Of a stretch of DNA of 64,000 nt, positions 53,216-62,071 are shown piece by piece. Numbering within the stretch: the first letter of the stretch is position 1; each line of letters opens with the position of its first letter. The notes under the pieces are model-generated. The model did not search any database. It had not been told where the DNA came from and saw only the letters and a program-made list of their open reading frames with translations. The stretch comes from Magnetospirillum fulvum MGU-K5 (GTDB taxonomy: Bacteria > Pseudomonadota > Alphaproteobacteria > Rhodospirillales > Magnetospirillaceae), in contig NZ_AQPH01000005.1 in the NCBI RefSeq assembly GCF_000442515.1, forward strand, positions 1-64,000. Direction: 5' to 3'. The position numbers were made by a program, and so were the translations under genes.

Positions 53216-54240
53216 GGCAAACGATCCGACGAAACCGGCGCGCCGGGGAGAGCCTTCTCCCCGGCGCGTTTCTTTTCCAGAATGGCGCGGATGTGCCCCA
53301 ACTCGCGTCCCATCCGCCGGATGTCGTGGAGCAGGGTCTCCATCACCAGGATCACCAACTCGGGGGTCTTGCCCAACTGGGTACGCAGCGCCGCCATCGG
53401 GATCACCAGACAGATGGTGTCGGCGATGGCCCGGGCGGCGGCCATTCGCGGTTCGCCGTCGATCAGCGCCATTTCGCCGAACACACCGTTCGGCCCGATC
53501 CGGCCCAGTTCGACCTCGTGCTCTTCGACTTGTTTGAAGATCGAAACCGTGCCGCTTTCGACGACATAGGCGACGTCGCCCGGTTCTCCCTCGGTGAAAA
53601 TCATCTCGCCCGCGGCGAAGCTGCGGCGTCCGTTGCGGTCGGGGGTGGGCGCGGCGGGACGGCGTGATTCCGTCGACGGCGTGCTCAGCATCCGGACCGG
53701 CCCCCCGGCGGGTTGGACCAGTGGGGCTGGCCGGGGCAGGGGAGGCGCAACCCGGCGTTCAACCCCACCGGGCGGCGGCAGAGATAGGGAGCGCCGATCG
53801 GGACCGATGAAATCGGCGCTTTGGACGAAGGGGCGGGGATTAACCAGGGCATTGCGCACCCGGCGGAACAGCGATTCGGTCGAAAGCGGTTTGACCAGGA
53901 ATTCGGTGACGCCGGAATTGATCGCGTCCAGCACCATCTCGCGCGAGGATTCGGTCGAGATGATGATCACGGCCAGATCGGTGCAGCCGACGCTGTCGCC
54001 GCTGCGTAAGCGGCGGGTGAAGTCGATCCCGCTCATCGGGCTGAGATCGTGGGCGACGATCACCAGATGGACGGTTTCGCGCCCCAGCAGATCAAGAGCG
54101 GCAGCGCCGTCGCCAGCTTCATGGATCGTGCGCAGGCCAAAGGAATGCAGCGCCGTCTTGACGAAAGAGCGGGCATAACGATTGTCGTCGATCACCAGCG
54201 CGACGATCGGGCCCAGATCGACGTCGATATCGATGTCCAA
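53212..54240 (-). CDS. Degenerate receiver-cyclic nucleotide-binding domain protein
   Basis: A 342-residue protein. The N-terminal receiver domain (about 8-130) keeps VIDDNRYARSF and LVKPLS, but its phosphoacceptor Asp, expected after LVIV, is Ala (LVIVAHDLSPMSG). A Pro-rich linker (about 150-215) leads to a cNMP-binding/CRP-type effector domain (about 220-320: GEMIFTEGEPGDVAYVVESG, FGEMALIDGEPRMAAA). No HTH follows. The start is TTG at 54240, supported by GGAGG nine bases upstream. It may sense cAMP/cGMP or act as an adaptor for flagellar or c-di-GMP output. Confidence 0.82.
   Translation of the reverse strand: MDIDIDVDLGPIVALVIDDNRYARSFVKTALHSFGLRTIHEAGDGAAALDLLGRETVHLVIVAHDLSPMSGIDFTRRLRSGDSVGCTDLAVIIISTESSREMVLDAINSGVTEFLVKPLSTESLFRRVRNALVNPRPFVQSADFIGPDRRSLSLPPPGGVERRVAPPLPRPAPLVQPAGGPVRMLSTPSTESRRPAAPTPDRNGRRSFAAGEMIFTEGEPGDVAYVVESGTVSIFKQVEEHEVELGRIGPNGVFGEMALIDGEPRMAAARAIADTICLVIPMAALRTQLGKTPELVILVMETLLHDIRRMGRELGHIRAILEKKRAGEKALPGAPVSSDRLP
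53239..53277 (+). terminator. Terminator of flagellar operon within the opposing gene's 3' end
   Basis: CGCGCCGGGGAG (53239-53250) pairs with CTCCCCGGCGCG (53257-53268), 12 bp perfect, followed by TTTCTTTT. It lies inside the last codons of the minus-strand receiver gene. Confidence 0.8.
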
Positions 54241-54403
54241 AAAGCGGGTCCTCCGACCTTGGAGCGGATGGTAGGTCAGCGTACCTCCGCTACCTTTCCG
54301 TGCCAAGGCCCGAAAAAGTCGGGGGGTTAGCGGGGCGGCAAGGTTGCCCGAGCGATGCCGGGGCGGATATGAATGCCTCCACAGAAAACAGGAGAGCCCG
54401 GTC

Positions 54404-55228
54404 ATGGACGACGTTTCCCGCTTGCCGATCGGTATTTTCGATTCCGGGGTCGGCGGTTTGACCGTGCTAAAGGCGGTGCGCGAGCGTCTGCCCGACGAAT
54501 CGTTGATCTATCTGGGCGATACCGCCCGGCTGCCCTATGGCACCAAAAGCGCCCAGACCGTCGCCGCCTATGCGCTGGAGGCGTCGCGGCGGCTGGTTTC
54601 GTTTGGGATCAAACTGTTGCTGGTGGCCGATAACACCTCGTCGGCCCACGCGCTTGATGCGTTGCGGGCCGAATTCCCCGGTCTGCCGGTGATCGGGGTG
54701 GTCGAGCCGGGCGCCGCCGCCGCCGCTGCCGCCTCGGCGCGGGGACGGATCGTCGTTGCCGCGACTGAAAGTACCATCCAGGCCGGAATCTATCCCCGCG
54801 CCATTCTCCATTCCCGCCCCAACGCGTTGGTGACGGCGCTGCCCTGTCCGCTGTTTGTCCCGATGGTCGAAGAAGGGCTGACCGACGGGCCGATTGCCGA
54901 GCAGATCGCCCGCCATTATCTCGACCCACTGTTTACCGGCCCCGACGCCGCCGATTGCCTGCTGTCGGGCTGCACCCATTTCCCGGCGCTGGCCGGGCTG
55001 TTCAGCCGTCTGCTCGGACCCGAGGTCGCGGTGGTCGATTCCGCCTCGACCACCGCGATGGTGGTCGAGGATTTGCTGGCGCTCCGGCGGCTGGCCAACC
55101 ATTCCGGCCGCCCCGGCACGATCCGCACCCTGGTCACCGACGCTCCGGAACGCTTCGCCCGGGTGTCGCGGGTGTTCGTGCCGTGGGAAATCGATCCCGC
55201 CGAGGTCGAGACAATCGACCTCGTTTAG
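54404..55228 (+). CDS. murI: Glutamate racemase homologue with altered first catalytic cysteine
   Basis: A 274-residue MurI-family protein. IGIFDSGVGGLTVL keeps the catalytic Asp, LPYGTKS follows, and LSGCTHFPAL retains the second Cys and His. But the first cysteine motif, normally ACNTAS, reads ADNTSS: Cys is replaced by Asp. MurI makes D-glutamate for peptidoglycan using two cysteines as acid/base, so activity is uncertain; a second MurI could exist elsewhere. The ATG at 54404 follows GGAG by nine bases. The stop overlaps convergent metF by 4 bp. Confidence 0.85.
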   Translation: MDDVSRLPIGIFDSGVGGLTVLKAVRERLPDESLIYLGDTARLPYGTKSAQTVAAYALEASRRLVSFGIKLLLVADNTSSAHALDALRAEFPGLPVIGVVEPGAAAAAAASARGRIVVAATESTIQAGIYPRAILHSRPNALVTALPCPLFVPMVEEGLTDGPIAEQIARHYLDPLFTGPDAADCLLSGCTHFPALAGLFSRLLGPEVAVVDSASTTAMVVEDLLALRRLANHSGRPGTIRTLVTDAPERFARVSRVFVPWEIDPAEVETIDLV

Positions 55229-56121
55229 GCCGTCTTCGGCCGCGCGCCTAGAACGTGGCAGATCGCATAGACCAGATCGGCGCGGTTCAGGGTGTAGAAG
55301 TGGAACAGATCGACGCCTGCGGCCGACAGGATGCGGCATTGCTGGGCGGCGACGGTGGCGGCGACAAGACGGCGGGTTTCAGGATCGTCGTCAAGACCGG
55401 CGAACAGATCGGCCAGCCAGTCCGGCACTCCGGCTCCGCAGGCGGCGGAGAAGCGTTGCACCTGGGCGAAATTGGTTACCGGCAGGATGCCGGGGGCAAC
55501 CGGAACGGTGATCCCGGCGGCGGCACAGCGGTCGCGGAAGCGCAGGAACACGGCGGGGTCGAAGAAATACTGGCTGATGGCGCGGGTCGCCCCGGCATCA
55601 ATCTTGCGCTTCAGGTTCTCGATGTCGAAATCGGCCGAGGGCGCATCGGGGTGGGTCTCGGGATAGGCGGCGACCGAAATCTCGAAATCGGCGATCCGCT
55701 TCAGCCCGGCGACCATATCGACGGCATAGGCATAGCCCTGGGGATGCGGTTGATAGGGCTGTCCATCGGGCATGTCGCCGCGCAAGGCGACGATATGGCG
55801 GATGCCCTCGTCCCAATAGCGCCTGGCGATATCATCGACCTCGCCCCGTGAATGGCCGACGCAGGTCAGGTGCGCGGCGGGCTTCAGACTGGTTTCGTGG
55901 GCAATGCGCGAGACGATCTCGTGGGTGCGGTCGCGGGTGCCGCCCCCGGCACCATAGGTGACCGAGACGAATTCGGGCGACAACGGCTCCAGCCGCTGCA
56001 CCGCTTCCCACAGCGAGTCCAGCATCTTGTCGGTCTTGGGCGGAAAGAACTCGAACGAAACGCTGACCGGACGGTGCGCGGCGTTGGCGATCGGCAGTTC
56101 GACAGAGGATACGGGATTCAC
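55225..56121 (-). CDS. metF: Methylenetetrahydrofolate reductase
   Basis: A 298-residue MetF, the FAD-dependent TIM-barrel enzyme reducing 5,10-methylene-THF for methionine synthesis. SFEFFPPKTDKMLDSLW, VSVTYGAGGGTRDRT, HLTCVGHSR, ALRGDMPDGQ and the FFDPAVFLRFRDRC region match the family. GTG at 56121 is supported by GAGGAG 7 bp upstream; the upstream frame is not protein-like. The start lies in the stop of the ArsR-methyltransferase gene (GTGA), so that regulator and metF are translated together. Confidence 0.96.
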   Translation of the reverse strand: MNPVSSVELPIANAAHRPVSVSFEFFPPKTDKMLDSLWEAVQRLEPLSPEFVSVTYGAGGGTRDRTHEIVSRIAHETSLKPAAHLTCVGHSRGEVDDIARRYWDEGIRHIVALRGDMPDGQPYQPHPQGYAYAVDMVAGLKRIADFEISVAAYPETHPDAPSADFDIENLKRKIDAGATRAISQYFFDPAVFLRFRDRCAAAGITVPVAPGILPVTNFAQVQRFSAACGAGVPDWLADLFAGLDDDPETRRLVAATVAAQQCRILSAAGVDLFHFYTLNRADLVYAICHVLGARPKTA

Positions 56122-57062
56122 GCGGAGACTCCTCGATGGTGTTTGCCAGCGGTCCAGACCATCACCGTCAGCGACTGTCCGGGAAGGCGAGTGATCGGGC
56201 CGGGTTCCAGTCCGGCGGCGGCGAACCACCCCGCGACCTCGGCGTCGGAAAAGCCAAGCCGACGGTGGGCATGGCGGTCGCGCAGAACTTCCAGTTCGTG
56301 CGGGGCGAAATCGACGATCACCATCAATCCGCCGGGGGCGAGGATACGGGCGGCCTCGGCCACGACGCGGGCCGGTTCGGCGGCGTAATGCAGCACCTGA
56401 TGGATGGTGACGGCGTCGGCGGACAGATCGGGCAGCGGAAGCTGGGTGATGTCGCCCTGGCGCACCATGCAATGGCTGAGACCGGCGCGGTCGAGATTGG
56501 CGCGGGCCACCGCCAGCATCTCGCGCGAGAGGTCGATGCCGACGGCATGATCAACCCGCGTGGCGAACAATTCCAGCACCCGTCCGGTGCCGGTGCCGAG
56601 ATCGACCAGCTCATGGGGGCGGCGGTCGCCGAAGGCGGCCAGCAGTGCTGCCTCGACCTCGGCCTCATCGACATGGAGCGAGCGCATCCGGTCCCAGCGC
56701 AAGGCGTTGGCGCTGAAATAGCTTTGCGCCTTTTCCGCCCGGGCGGCACGGGTTTCGGACAGACGCTGGCGATCGAGCGCCAGGATGGGATCGTCGGGGG
56801 GGAGCAGGTCAAGCAGATGATGGGCCAGCGCCGCGCCGACGCCGCGCGCCGCCAGCCGGTGGAACACCCAGGCCCCTTCGGGGAAGCGGTCGACCAGACC
56901 GGCATCGCACATCAGTTTCAGGTGGCGCGATACCCGCGGCTGGCTCTGGCCGAGAATGCGGGTCAGCTCGGTGACGGTGAGGTCGCCTTCGGCCAGGACG
57001 TGCAGCAACCGCAGCCGGGTCGGTTCGGCAGCGGCGCGCAATCCGGTCAGCAACGTATCCAC
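56118..57062 (-). CDS. ArsR-type HTH/SAM-methyltransferase fusion regulator
   Basis: A 314-residue protein. N-terminal ArsR winged HTH (about 1-85: LLHVLAEGDLTVTELTRILG, QPRVSRHLKLMCDAGLVD). The rest is a class I methyltransferase (about 105-305) with LVDLGTGTGRVLELFA and LAPGGLMVIVDF. Placed directly before metF with GTGA coupling, it may link S-adenosylmethionine levels to methionine synthesis; this is inference. The start at 57062 (MDTLLTGL) gives a complete HTH. Confidence 0.9.
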   Translation of the reverse strand: MDTLLTGLRAAAEPTRLRLLHVLAEGDLTVTELTRILGQSQPRVSRHLKLMCDAGLVDRFPEGAWVFHRLAARGVGAALAHHLLDLLPPDDPILALDRQRLSETRAARAEKAQSYFSANALRWDRMRSLHVDEAEVEAALLAAFGDRRPHELVDLGTGTGRVLELFATRVDHAVGIDLSREMLAVARANLDRAGLSHCMVRQGDITQLPLPDLSADAVTIHQVLHYAAEPARVVAEAARILAPGGLMVIVDFAPHELEVLRDRHAHRRLGFSDAEVAGWFAAAGLEPGPITRLPGQSLTVMVWTAGKHHRGVSA

Positions 57063-57080
57063 CCCTCCGCCCCCTCATTC

Positions 57081-57173
57081 ATACCAACCGGCCAAAGACT
57101 TGGCCGGTTGTATTGTCCCTCGGCCCAAGTGTGCGCATCCGCGCCCTTGGCCGCCGCCGCAATGGCGGCTCCT
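57081..57173. repeat. Palindromic intergenic repeat, copy C
   Basis: An 11-bp perfect inverted repeat, CAACCGGCCAA (57085-57095) and TTGGCCGGTTG (57100-57110), with a 4-nt loop; then about 40 bp later the second module GCCGCCGCCGCAATGGCGGC (57150-57169). Same two modules as copies A and B. The gap up to 57250 is AT-rich and has no gene. Confidence 0.68.
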
Positions 57174-57250
57174 AGAAACATATAAACATATCTTTATACG
57201 ATGAGGGCGGGTTCGTCCAGGCTTATACCATGTCCCGGGGGGTGTTCCGG

Positions 57251-59281
57251 TTATGACAGCGCGGCAACCGGACGGGCCAGGACCGGGCGGGCGGCGAAGG
57301 CGGGGGGATCAGAGGCGCGCAGCAGCGGTTCGAACTCGGCAACCGGCAGCGGGCGCGAGAAAAAGAAGCCCTGGGCGACGGTGCAATCCGACTCGCGCAG
57401 GAAGCGTAGCTGGGCCTCGGTCTCGACCCCTTCGGCGACCAGCCCCAGCCCCAGCGCATTGGCCATCGCGATGATCGCCCGGACGATCTCGGCTCCGTCC
57501 TTGCCCTGGTCGATATCGGCGACAAAGGCGCGGTCGATCTTCAAGGTGCGGATCGGCAGGCGGCGCAGATAGGCCAGGTTGGAATAGCCGCTGCCGAAAT
57601 CGTCGATGGCGATGCCAAAGCCATGATCGCGCAGTCGCCACAACAGCGCGATGGCCAGATCGGGGTCGCGCATCACCGTCGATTCGGTGACTTCGATCTC
57701 GATCAAAGCGGGGGGAAGCCCGGCCTCTTCGACCAGGGCGATGATCCGGTCAATATCGCGTTCACGCTGGAAATGGCGCGGCGACAGATTGACCGCGACC
57801 GGAATGTCTCCGAATCCTTGCTGCCGCCATGACAACACCTGAGCGCAGGCGCGGCGCATCACCCATTCGCCGACGGCAACGATCAGGTCGCTTTCCTCGG
57901 CCTGAGGGATGAAATCGCCGGGGGGAATGATCCCTTCGCCGGGACGACGCCAGCGGACCAGCGCCTCGGCGCCGACAATCGCGCCGCTGCGTGTATCGAC
58001 CTTGGGCTGGTAATAAAGTTCAAGCTGGTCCTGGGCGATGGCGTGGCGCAGCGCCACCGCGATATCAAGCCGCCGTAGCGCCCGGTTGTTCATCGCCTGA
58101 TCGAAGAAGTGGAAGGTGTTGCGGCCGCGTCCCTTCGCCTCGAACAGCGCCATGTCGGCGTTCTTGATGAGGGTGGTGACGTCGCGTCCGTCCTGGGGAT
58201 AGAGGCTGATTCCGATCGACACCCCGATCCGGATCAAGGTGGTGTTGAGCGCGACCGGAACGCCCACCGCCTCGATCAGCTTTTCGGCGACGCTGGCGGC
58301 CTCGCCGGGCGAGGAAATCGTTTCCAGCACCAGAACGAACTCGTCGCCGCCCCACCGGGCCACGGTGTCCATCCCGCGCACCGTCGCGGCGATCCGCTCG
58401 GCCACCGTGTTCAGCAGGCGGTCGCCTTGCTTGTGCCCCAGCGTGTCATTGATGACCTTGAAATTGTCGATATCGGCGAACAGCACCGCGATCTGGCGCT
58501 GGTGGCGCTCGGCGACGGCGATGGCGTGGCCCAGCCGGTCTTCGAGCAATTGGCGGTTGGGCAGGTTGGTCAGCGGATCGTGATAGGCGAGATGATGGAT
58601 ATCGCGATTGTGCTGGTCGATCTCGGCCAGCAACTGGTTATAGGCGCCGACCACTTCGCCCAGTTCGTCGCGGGCCTGCCACACCAGCGGCTCGCGAGTC
58701 TGGGTCGAGGCGTTGCGGAACAGCGAATCGCGCAGACGGCTGAGCGGCCGGGCGACGATCAGCCGCACCGCGATCAGGGTGGCGCCCCCCAGCAGCAGGA
58801 AGCTGCCGATCAGCACCAACAGGCCCCCGGCGCGCTGGCTGTGGATTTCGTCCTGAACCAGCCCATCATGAAAGGACACCTCCAGCCGCCCGACGGCGAT
58901 GTCACCGGCCGGGCTTTTCTGGACCAGCGCCATCGTCTTGTGCAGGGCGGTGGTACCCTCCGGCTCGGCGCGATGGCCGCGCACGATGGCCATCACGATG
59001 TCGTCGGCATTGACCAGCCGGGCTTCCAGCAATTCCGGCACGTCGGCCGTTGCGGCGAACAGCCGCTCGACCGTCGAATCGTCGAACTCCCACAACGGCT
59101 TGACCAGCGCCGCCGCCAGGGTGATCGTGAAATTATCCAGCCGCAATTGCAGCGCGGCCATTCGCCCCCGCTCGTCGATCCGTTCAAAGGCGAGGAACAT
59201 CGCCACGGTGCCGATCAGCATGCCGGGCAGGACGATCAGCAGCAATTTGGACCCGATACCGCGGGGGAAGGCGATGGTCAC
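57251..59281 (-). CDS. Membrane GGDEF-EAL protein with HAMP domain
   Basis: A 676-residue inner-membrane c-di-GMP enzyme. Two helices (about 13-33 and 175-197) flank a periplasmic sensor domain; a HAMP-like segment follows. GGDEF has the intact WGGDEF (about 345) and an RGMD I-site. EAL keeps EALVRW, NLSPRHF, IEVTEST, IDDFGSGYSNL, KIDRAF and AEGVET, so both cyclase and phosphodiesterase look competent. GTG at 59281 follows GGAG by 8 bp. It is preceded by the PhnD-type protein gene, the probable periplasmic ligand-binding partner. Confidence 0.92.
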   Translation of the reverse strand: MTIAFPRGIGSKLLLIVLPGMLIGTVAMFLAFERIDERGRMAALQLRLDNFTITLAAALVKPLWEFDDSTVERLFAATADVPELLEARLVNADDIVMAIVRGHRAEPEGTTALHKTMALVQKSPAGDIAVGRLEVSFHDGLVQDEIHSQRAGGLLVLIGSFLLLGGATLIAVRLIVARPLSRLRDSLFRNASTQTREPLVWQARDELGEVVGAYNQLLAEIDQHNRDIHHLAYHDPLTNLPNRQLLEDRLGHAIAVAERHQRQIAVLFADIDNFKVINDTLGHKQGDRLLNTVAERIAATVRGMDTVARWGGDEFVLVLETISSPGEAASVAEKLIEAVGVPVALNTTLIRIGVSIGISLYPQDGRDVTTLIKNADMALFEAKGRGRNTFHFFDQAMNNRALRRLDIAVALRHAIAQDQLELYYQPKVDTRSGAIVGAEALVRWRRPGEGIIPPGDFIPQAEESDLIVAVGEWVMRRACAQVLSWRQQGFGDIPVAVNLSPRHFQRERDIDRIIALVEEAGLPPALIEIEVTESTVMRDPDLAIALLWRLRDHGFGIAIDDFGSGYSNLAYLRRLPIRTLKIDRAFVADIDQGKDGAEIVRAIIAMANALGLGLVAEGVETEAQLRFLRESDCTVAQGFFFSRPLPVAEFEPLLRASDPPAFAARPVLARPVAALS

Positions 59282-59294
59282 CGGCGCTTCTCCA

Positions 59295-60335
59295 TTATTC
59301 GGCTCGAACGGCGTTGAGGTCGGTGGCGATGTCGGGATGGCGGTCGAGGTCGGCGAGGCGACGGTTGATCTCGGCCAGCCGGGACATGCGGTGCGCCGCC
59401 GTGCCGGGGGCTTTTTCATGCTCCAGCCGCCAGCGGCTTTCGAGCAGATCAAGCCGCCGCACCGGCACCAGATGGCGGTTGTCGGTGGCGGCAAATCCGC
59501 CCAGTTCCAGCCGGTCCAGCATCGTCCGTTCCGCCGCCAGTTCCTCGCCGGATTTGCCCGGAGCGGTGTGGCCGACATGAAGGAAAAAGTCCCGGATTGC
59601 GATTTTGTCGGACTCGGGCAGATCCTTGCGCCAGATCAGCGGGTTGGCCGGAATGGGCGGCGAGCGCCACACTTCGCGGACGCGTTGGGTGAGATCGGGT
59701 TGGGTGGTGGCGGCATGGTCGAGAATCTCGCTCGACACCGTTGCGGCATCCAGCCGTCCGGCCGCGACGCCTGCGATATTGTCGGGGTGGTTGCCCGGCA
59801 CCACACGGCGGAACAGATCGCGGGGGTCAAGCCCACGGGTACGGAACAGGTAATAGCTGGGCACCACGGTCCCCGAGGTCGAGTTGGGATCGCCGATCCC
59901 CAGCGTCAGCGACGCGGCCGATGCGATCACCGCCTCGGCGCTGTCAAACGGCGCGGTCCGCGCCACGATCAGCAGGGAATGGTAATAGCCGAGTCCGCTT
60001 GGCCCGGTCTGGGCGGCGAACACCTCGGCTCCGGCTTTATCGACCGCTTCGATCGCCGATTTATTGCCGAAATAGCCGATCTTGTCGCGGCCGCTGCGGA
60101 TACCCCAGATCGCCCCGGCATAATCCGGATACCAATGGACGGCGACCGGGACGCCCAGCCGCCGACCCAGCCGGTCGAGCAGGGGTTGCCACGCCGCCTC
60201 GGTTTCGGCCTGGGGCCGGGACGACAGCAGGGCAAAGCCGACCGGCTCGACCGCCTCCGCCGGAAAGCCGCACAGCAAGACGGCCAGCGCGCAGACGATC
60301 CGCCGACCCAGGGTTCGAACGAGGGCCACCATCAC
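59295..60335 (-). CDS. PhnD-family periplasmic substrate-binding protein
   Basis: A 346-residue exported protein. Signal peptide (RRIVCALAVLLCGFPAEAVE), then a PhnD-type type 2 binding fold: VAVHWYPDYAGAIWGIRSGR, IGYFGNKSAIEAV, DPNSTSGTVVPSYYLF and VVPGNHPDNIAGVAAGRLDAA. Typical PhnD proteins bind phosphonates or phosphite for an ABC importer, but no transporter genes are here. The gene is wedged between two c-di-GMP genes, overlapping the first by ATGA and 13 bp before the second, so it probably delivers a periplasmic signal to the GGDEF-EAL protein. Confidence 0.9.
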   Translation of the reverse strand: MMVALVRTLGRRIVCALAVLLCGFPAEAVEPVGFALLSSRPQAETEAAWQPLLDRLGRRLGVPVAVHWYPDYAGAIWGIRSGRDKIGYFGNKSAIEAVDKAGAEVFAAQTGPSGLGYYHSLLIVARTAPFDSAEAVIASAASLTLGIGDPNSTSGTVVPSYYLFRTRGLDPRDLFRRVVPGNHPDNIAGVAAGRLDAATVSSEILDHAATTQPDLTQRVREVWRSPPIPANPLIWRKDLPESDKIAIRDFFLHVGHTAPGKSGEELAAERTMLDRLELGGFAATDNRHLVPVRRLDLLESRWRLEHEKAPGTAAHRMSRLAEINRRLADLDRHPDIATDLNAVRAE

Positions 60336-62071
60336 GCCGGTTCCACCACGGCATGATGGGTCAAAATCACCGAGACCAGCTTGTCCGGCGCACTCTTCGC
60401 CGCCTTTTTATGCTGGGCGATCGCCGCCGAAATTTCATCGGTGCTGACGGTGCGGCTGCCCGGCGGCAGCACCACCAGCACCGCACTGGCCGACAGCAGC
60501 GGAAAACGCTTGGTATGACCGTCGCGGTCCTGGGCGACGATGCAGCGGGCGGTGCGGGCCTCGTGATCGTAAAAGCTTTCGGCGTCCGAGGCGAAGCGGG
60601 CGATCAAGTCGCCGATCGCCTCGAAGGCTTCGGCCTCGTCGGCCCCTTGCAGCGCGATGAAGAAATCGTCGCCGCCGATATGGCCGACGAACCAGCGGCC
60701 CGCCACCGCCGTCTTGCGGCACAATTCGGCGAACAGCAAGATGGCGCGGTCGCCCTGGCGAAAGCCGTAGGTGTCGTTGAACGGCTTGAAATTATCGAAA
60801 TCGATATAGGCCAGCACCGCGCCCTCGCCCGAGGCGGTGCAATCGGCGACATATTCCTCGATCACCACATTACCGGGCAGCTTGGTCAGCGGGTTTTCGT
60901 CGCGGGCGCGGGCCAGCGTCTTTTCATGCATCGCCCGGATCAGGGAGCGGGCGGTCAGAAAGCCGTGATAGATCATGTGCTCGGTGATCAAAATCCCCTC
61001 GGCATCCTCGATCGCGGCATAGATCGCCAGCATCTGGTCGAGCGGGGTTGAAATGTCGGCAATCGGGCAGCGCACCACGAAATCCTGCAACTTGCGCCCC
61101 AACGCCTTGTTGGCGATCAGATCCTTGCCGAACGCGGAATAGGCATAGTTCTTGAGATCGCTTTCGCGCACGATCCCCAGCGGTCGCCCGGCGCGATCGA
61201 CCACCGGGACATAGCTGGTGTTATGGTCGCGGGCAAAGCGGTCGAACATGTCGCGGATCGGGGCGTCGTTGATGATCGCCGGGATCTGGTCCATCTGCTG
61301 CGACACCCAGCGCTGGTCGATCTGACGCCGCCTGCGGTCCTGTTGCGCCAGCCCGTCCAGCCGCGCGTAATGGCCCGAAAGCCGGGCGGGATCAGTCTCG
61401 GGCGGGGCGATGTAAAAGCCCTGGACCAGATCAAGGCCCAGTTCGCGGCAGACGGTCAGTTCGCGCCCGGTCTCGATCCCGACCGCGATCACCTCGATTC
61501 CCAGGGTGTGGGCCATCCCGATCAATTGGGCCAGCACCACGCGCTTGCGCGCCTCGGATTCGATGCCGCGAATGAGGGCGCGGTCGATCTTGATGAAATC
61601 GGGATCGCACCCGATCAGCAGATTGAACGAATCCGCCGAGCCGCCAAAACGATCGACCGCGACCATTCCGCCCTGGCGGCGCATCTTGGCGGGGGGATAA
61701 AGGCTGGGACCGCCGCCATCGGGCAGGCCGGAAATCTCGGTGACGATATGGGCGAAACCGGGCTGGAGCAGGGTCCGGGTCGCCTCCATAATCGCGTCAA
61801 GGTCGGGCGCGGCGCGGGGATCGAGGTTGAGGAACAGCGCCGCCCCGGTCAGCACCGGAGAGAGGCTGGCGCGTTCGGCGACCAGGGCGCGGATCGCGAC
61901 TTCCAACTCGGTCAGATGGCCCGCCGCCGCTGCCGCGGACAACAAGTCCTCGGCCGAGCCGACGCCATGCCGTTCCCATCCGCGCACCAGCACTTCGTGC
62001 CCAAAGCACTGACCCGAGTGAATATTGACGATCGCCTGAAACGCGACGTCGAGATCGGAAAAGGTGACCAT
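60332..62071 (-). CDS. Degenerate EAL-CBS-GGDEF protein
   Basis: A 579-residue cytoplasmic protein: EAL domain (about 5-235), CBS pair (about 255-390), GGDEF domain (about 405-570). Catalytic marks are altered. The EAL site has EVL in place of EAL, VDRFG in place of DDFG, and AVGIET in place of AEGVET; the cyclase site reads GGDDF. It likely binds c-di-GMP or acts as a scaffold, with CBS domains sensing adenosyl nucleotides. First gene of the operon with PhnD and GGDEF-EAL; its stop overlaps the PhnD start (ATGA). Confidence 0.88.
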   Translation of the reverse strand: MVTFSDLDVAFQAIVNIHSGQCFGHEVLVRGWERHGVGSAEDLLSAAAAAGHLTELEVAIRALVAERASLSPVLTGAALFLNLDPRAAPDLDAIMEATRTLLQPGFAHIVTEISGLPDGGGPSLYPPAKMRRQGGMVAVDRFGGSADSFNLLIGCDPDFIKIDRALIRGIESEARKRVVLAQLIGMAHTLGIEVIAVGIETGRELTVCRELGLDLVQGFYIAPPETDPARLSGHYARLDGLAQQDRRRRQIDQRWVSQQMDQIPAIINDAPIRDMFDRFARDHNTSYVPVVDRAGRPLGIVRESDLKNYAYSAFGKDLIANKALGRKLQDFVVRCPIADISTPLDQMLAIYAAIEDAEGILITEHMIYHGFLTARSLIRAMHEKTLARARDENPLTKLPGNVVIEEYVADCTASGEGAVLAYIDFDNFKPFNDTYGFRQGDRAILLFAELCRKTAVAGRWFVGHIGGDDFFIALQGADEAEAFEAIGDLIARFASDAESFYDHEARTARCIVAQDRDGHTKRFPLLSASAVLVVLPPGSRTVSTDEISAAIAQHKKAAKSAPDKLVSVILTHHAVVEPA

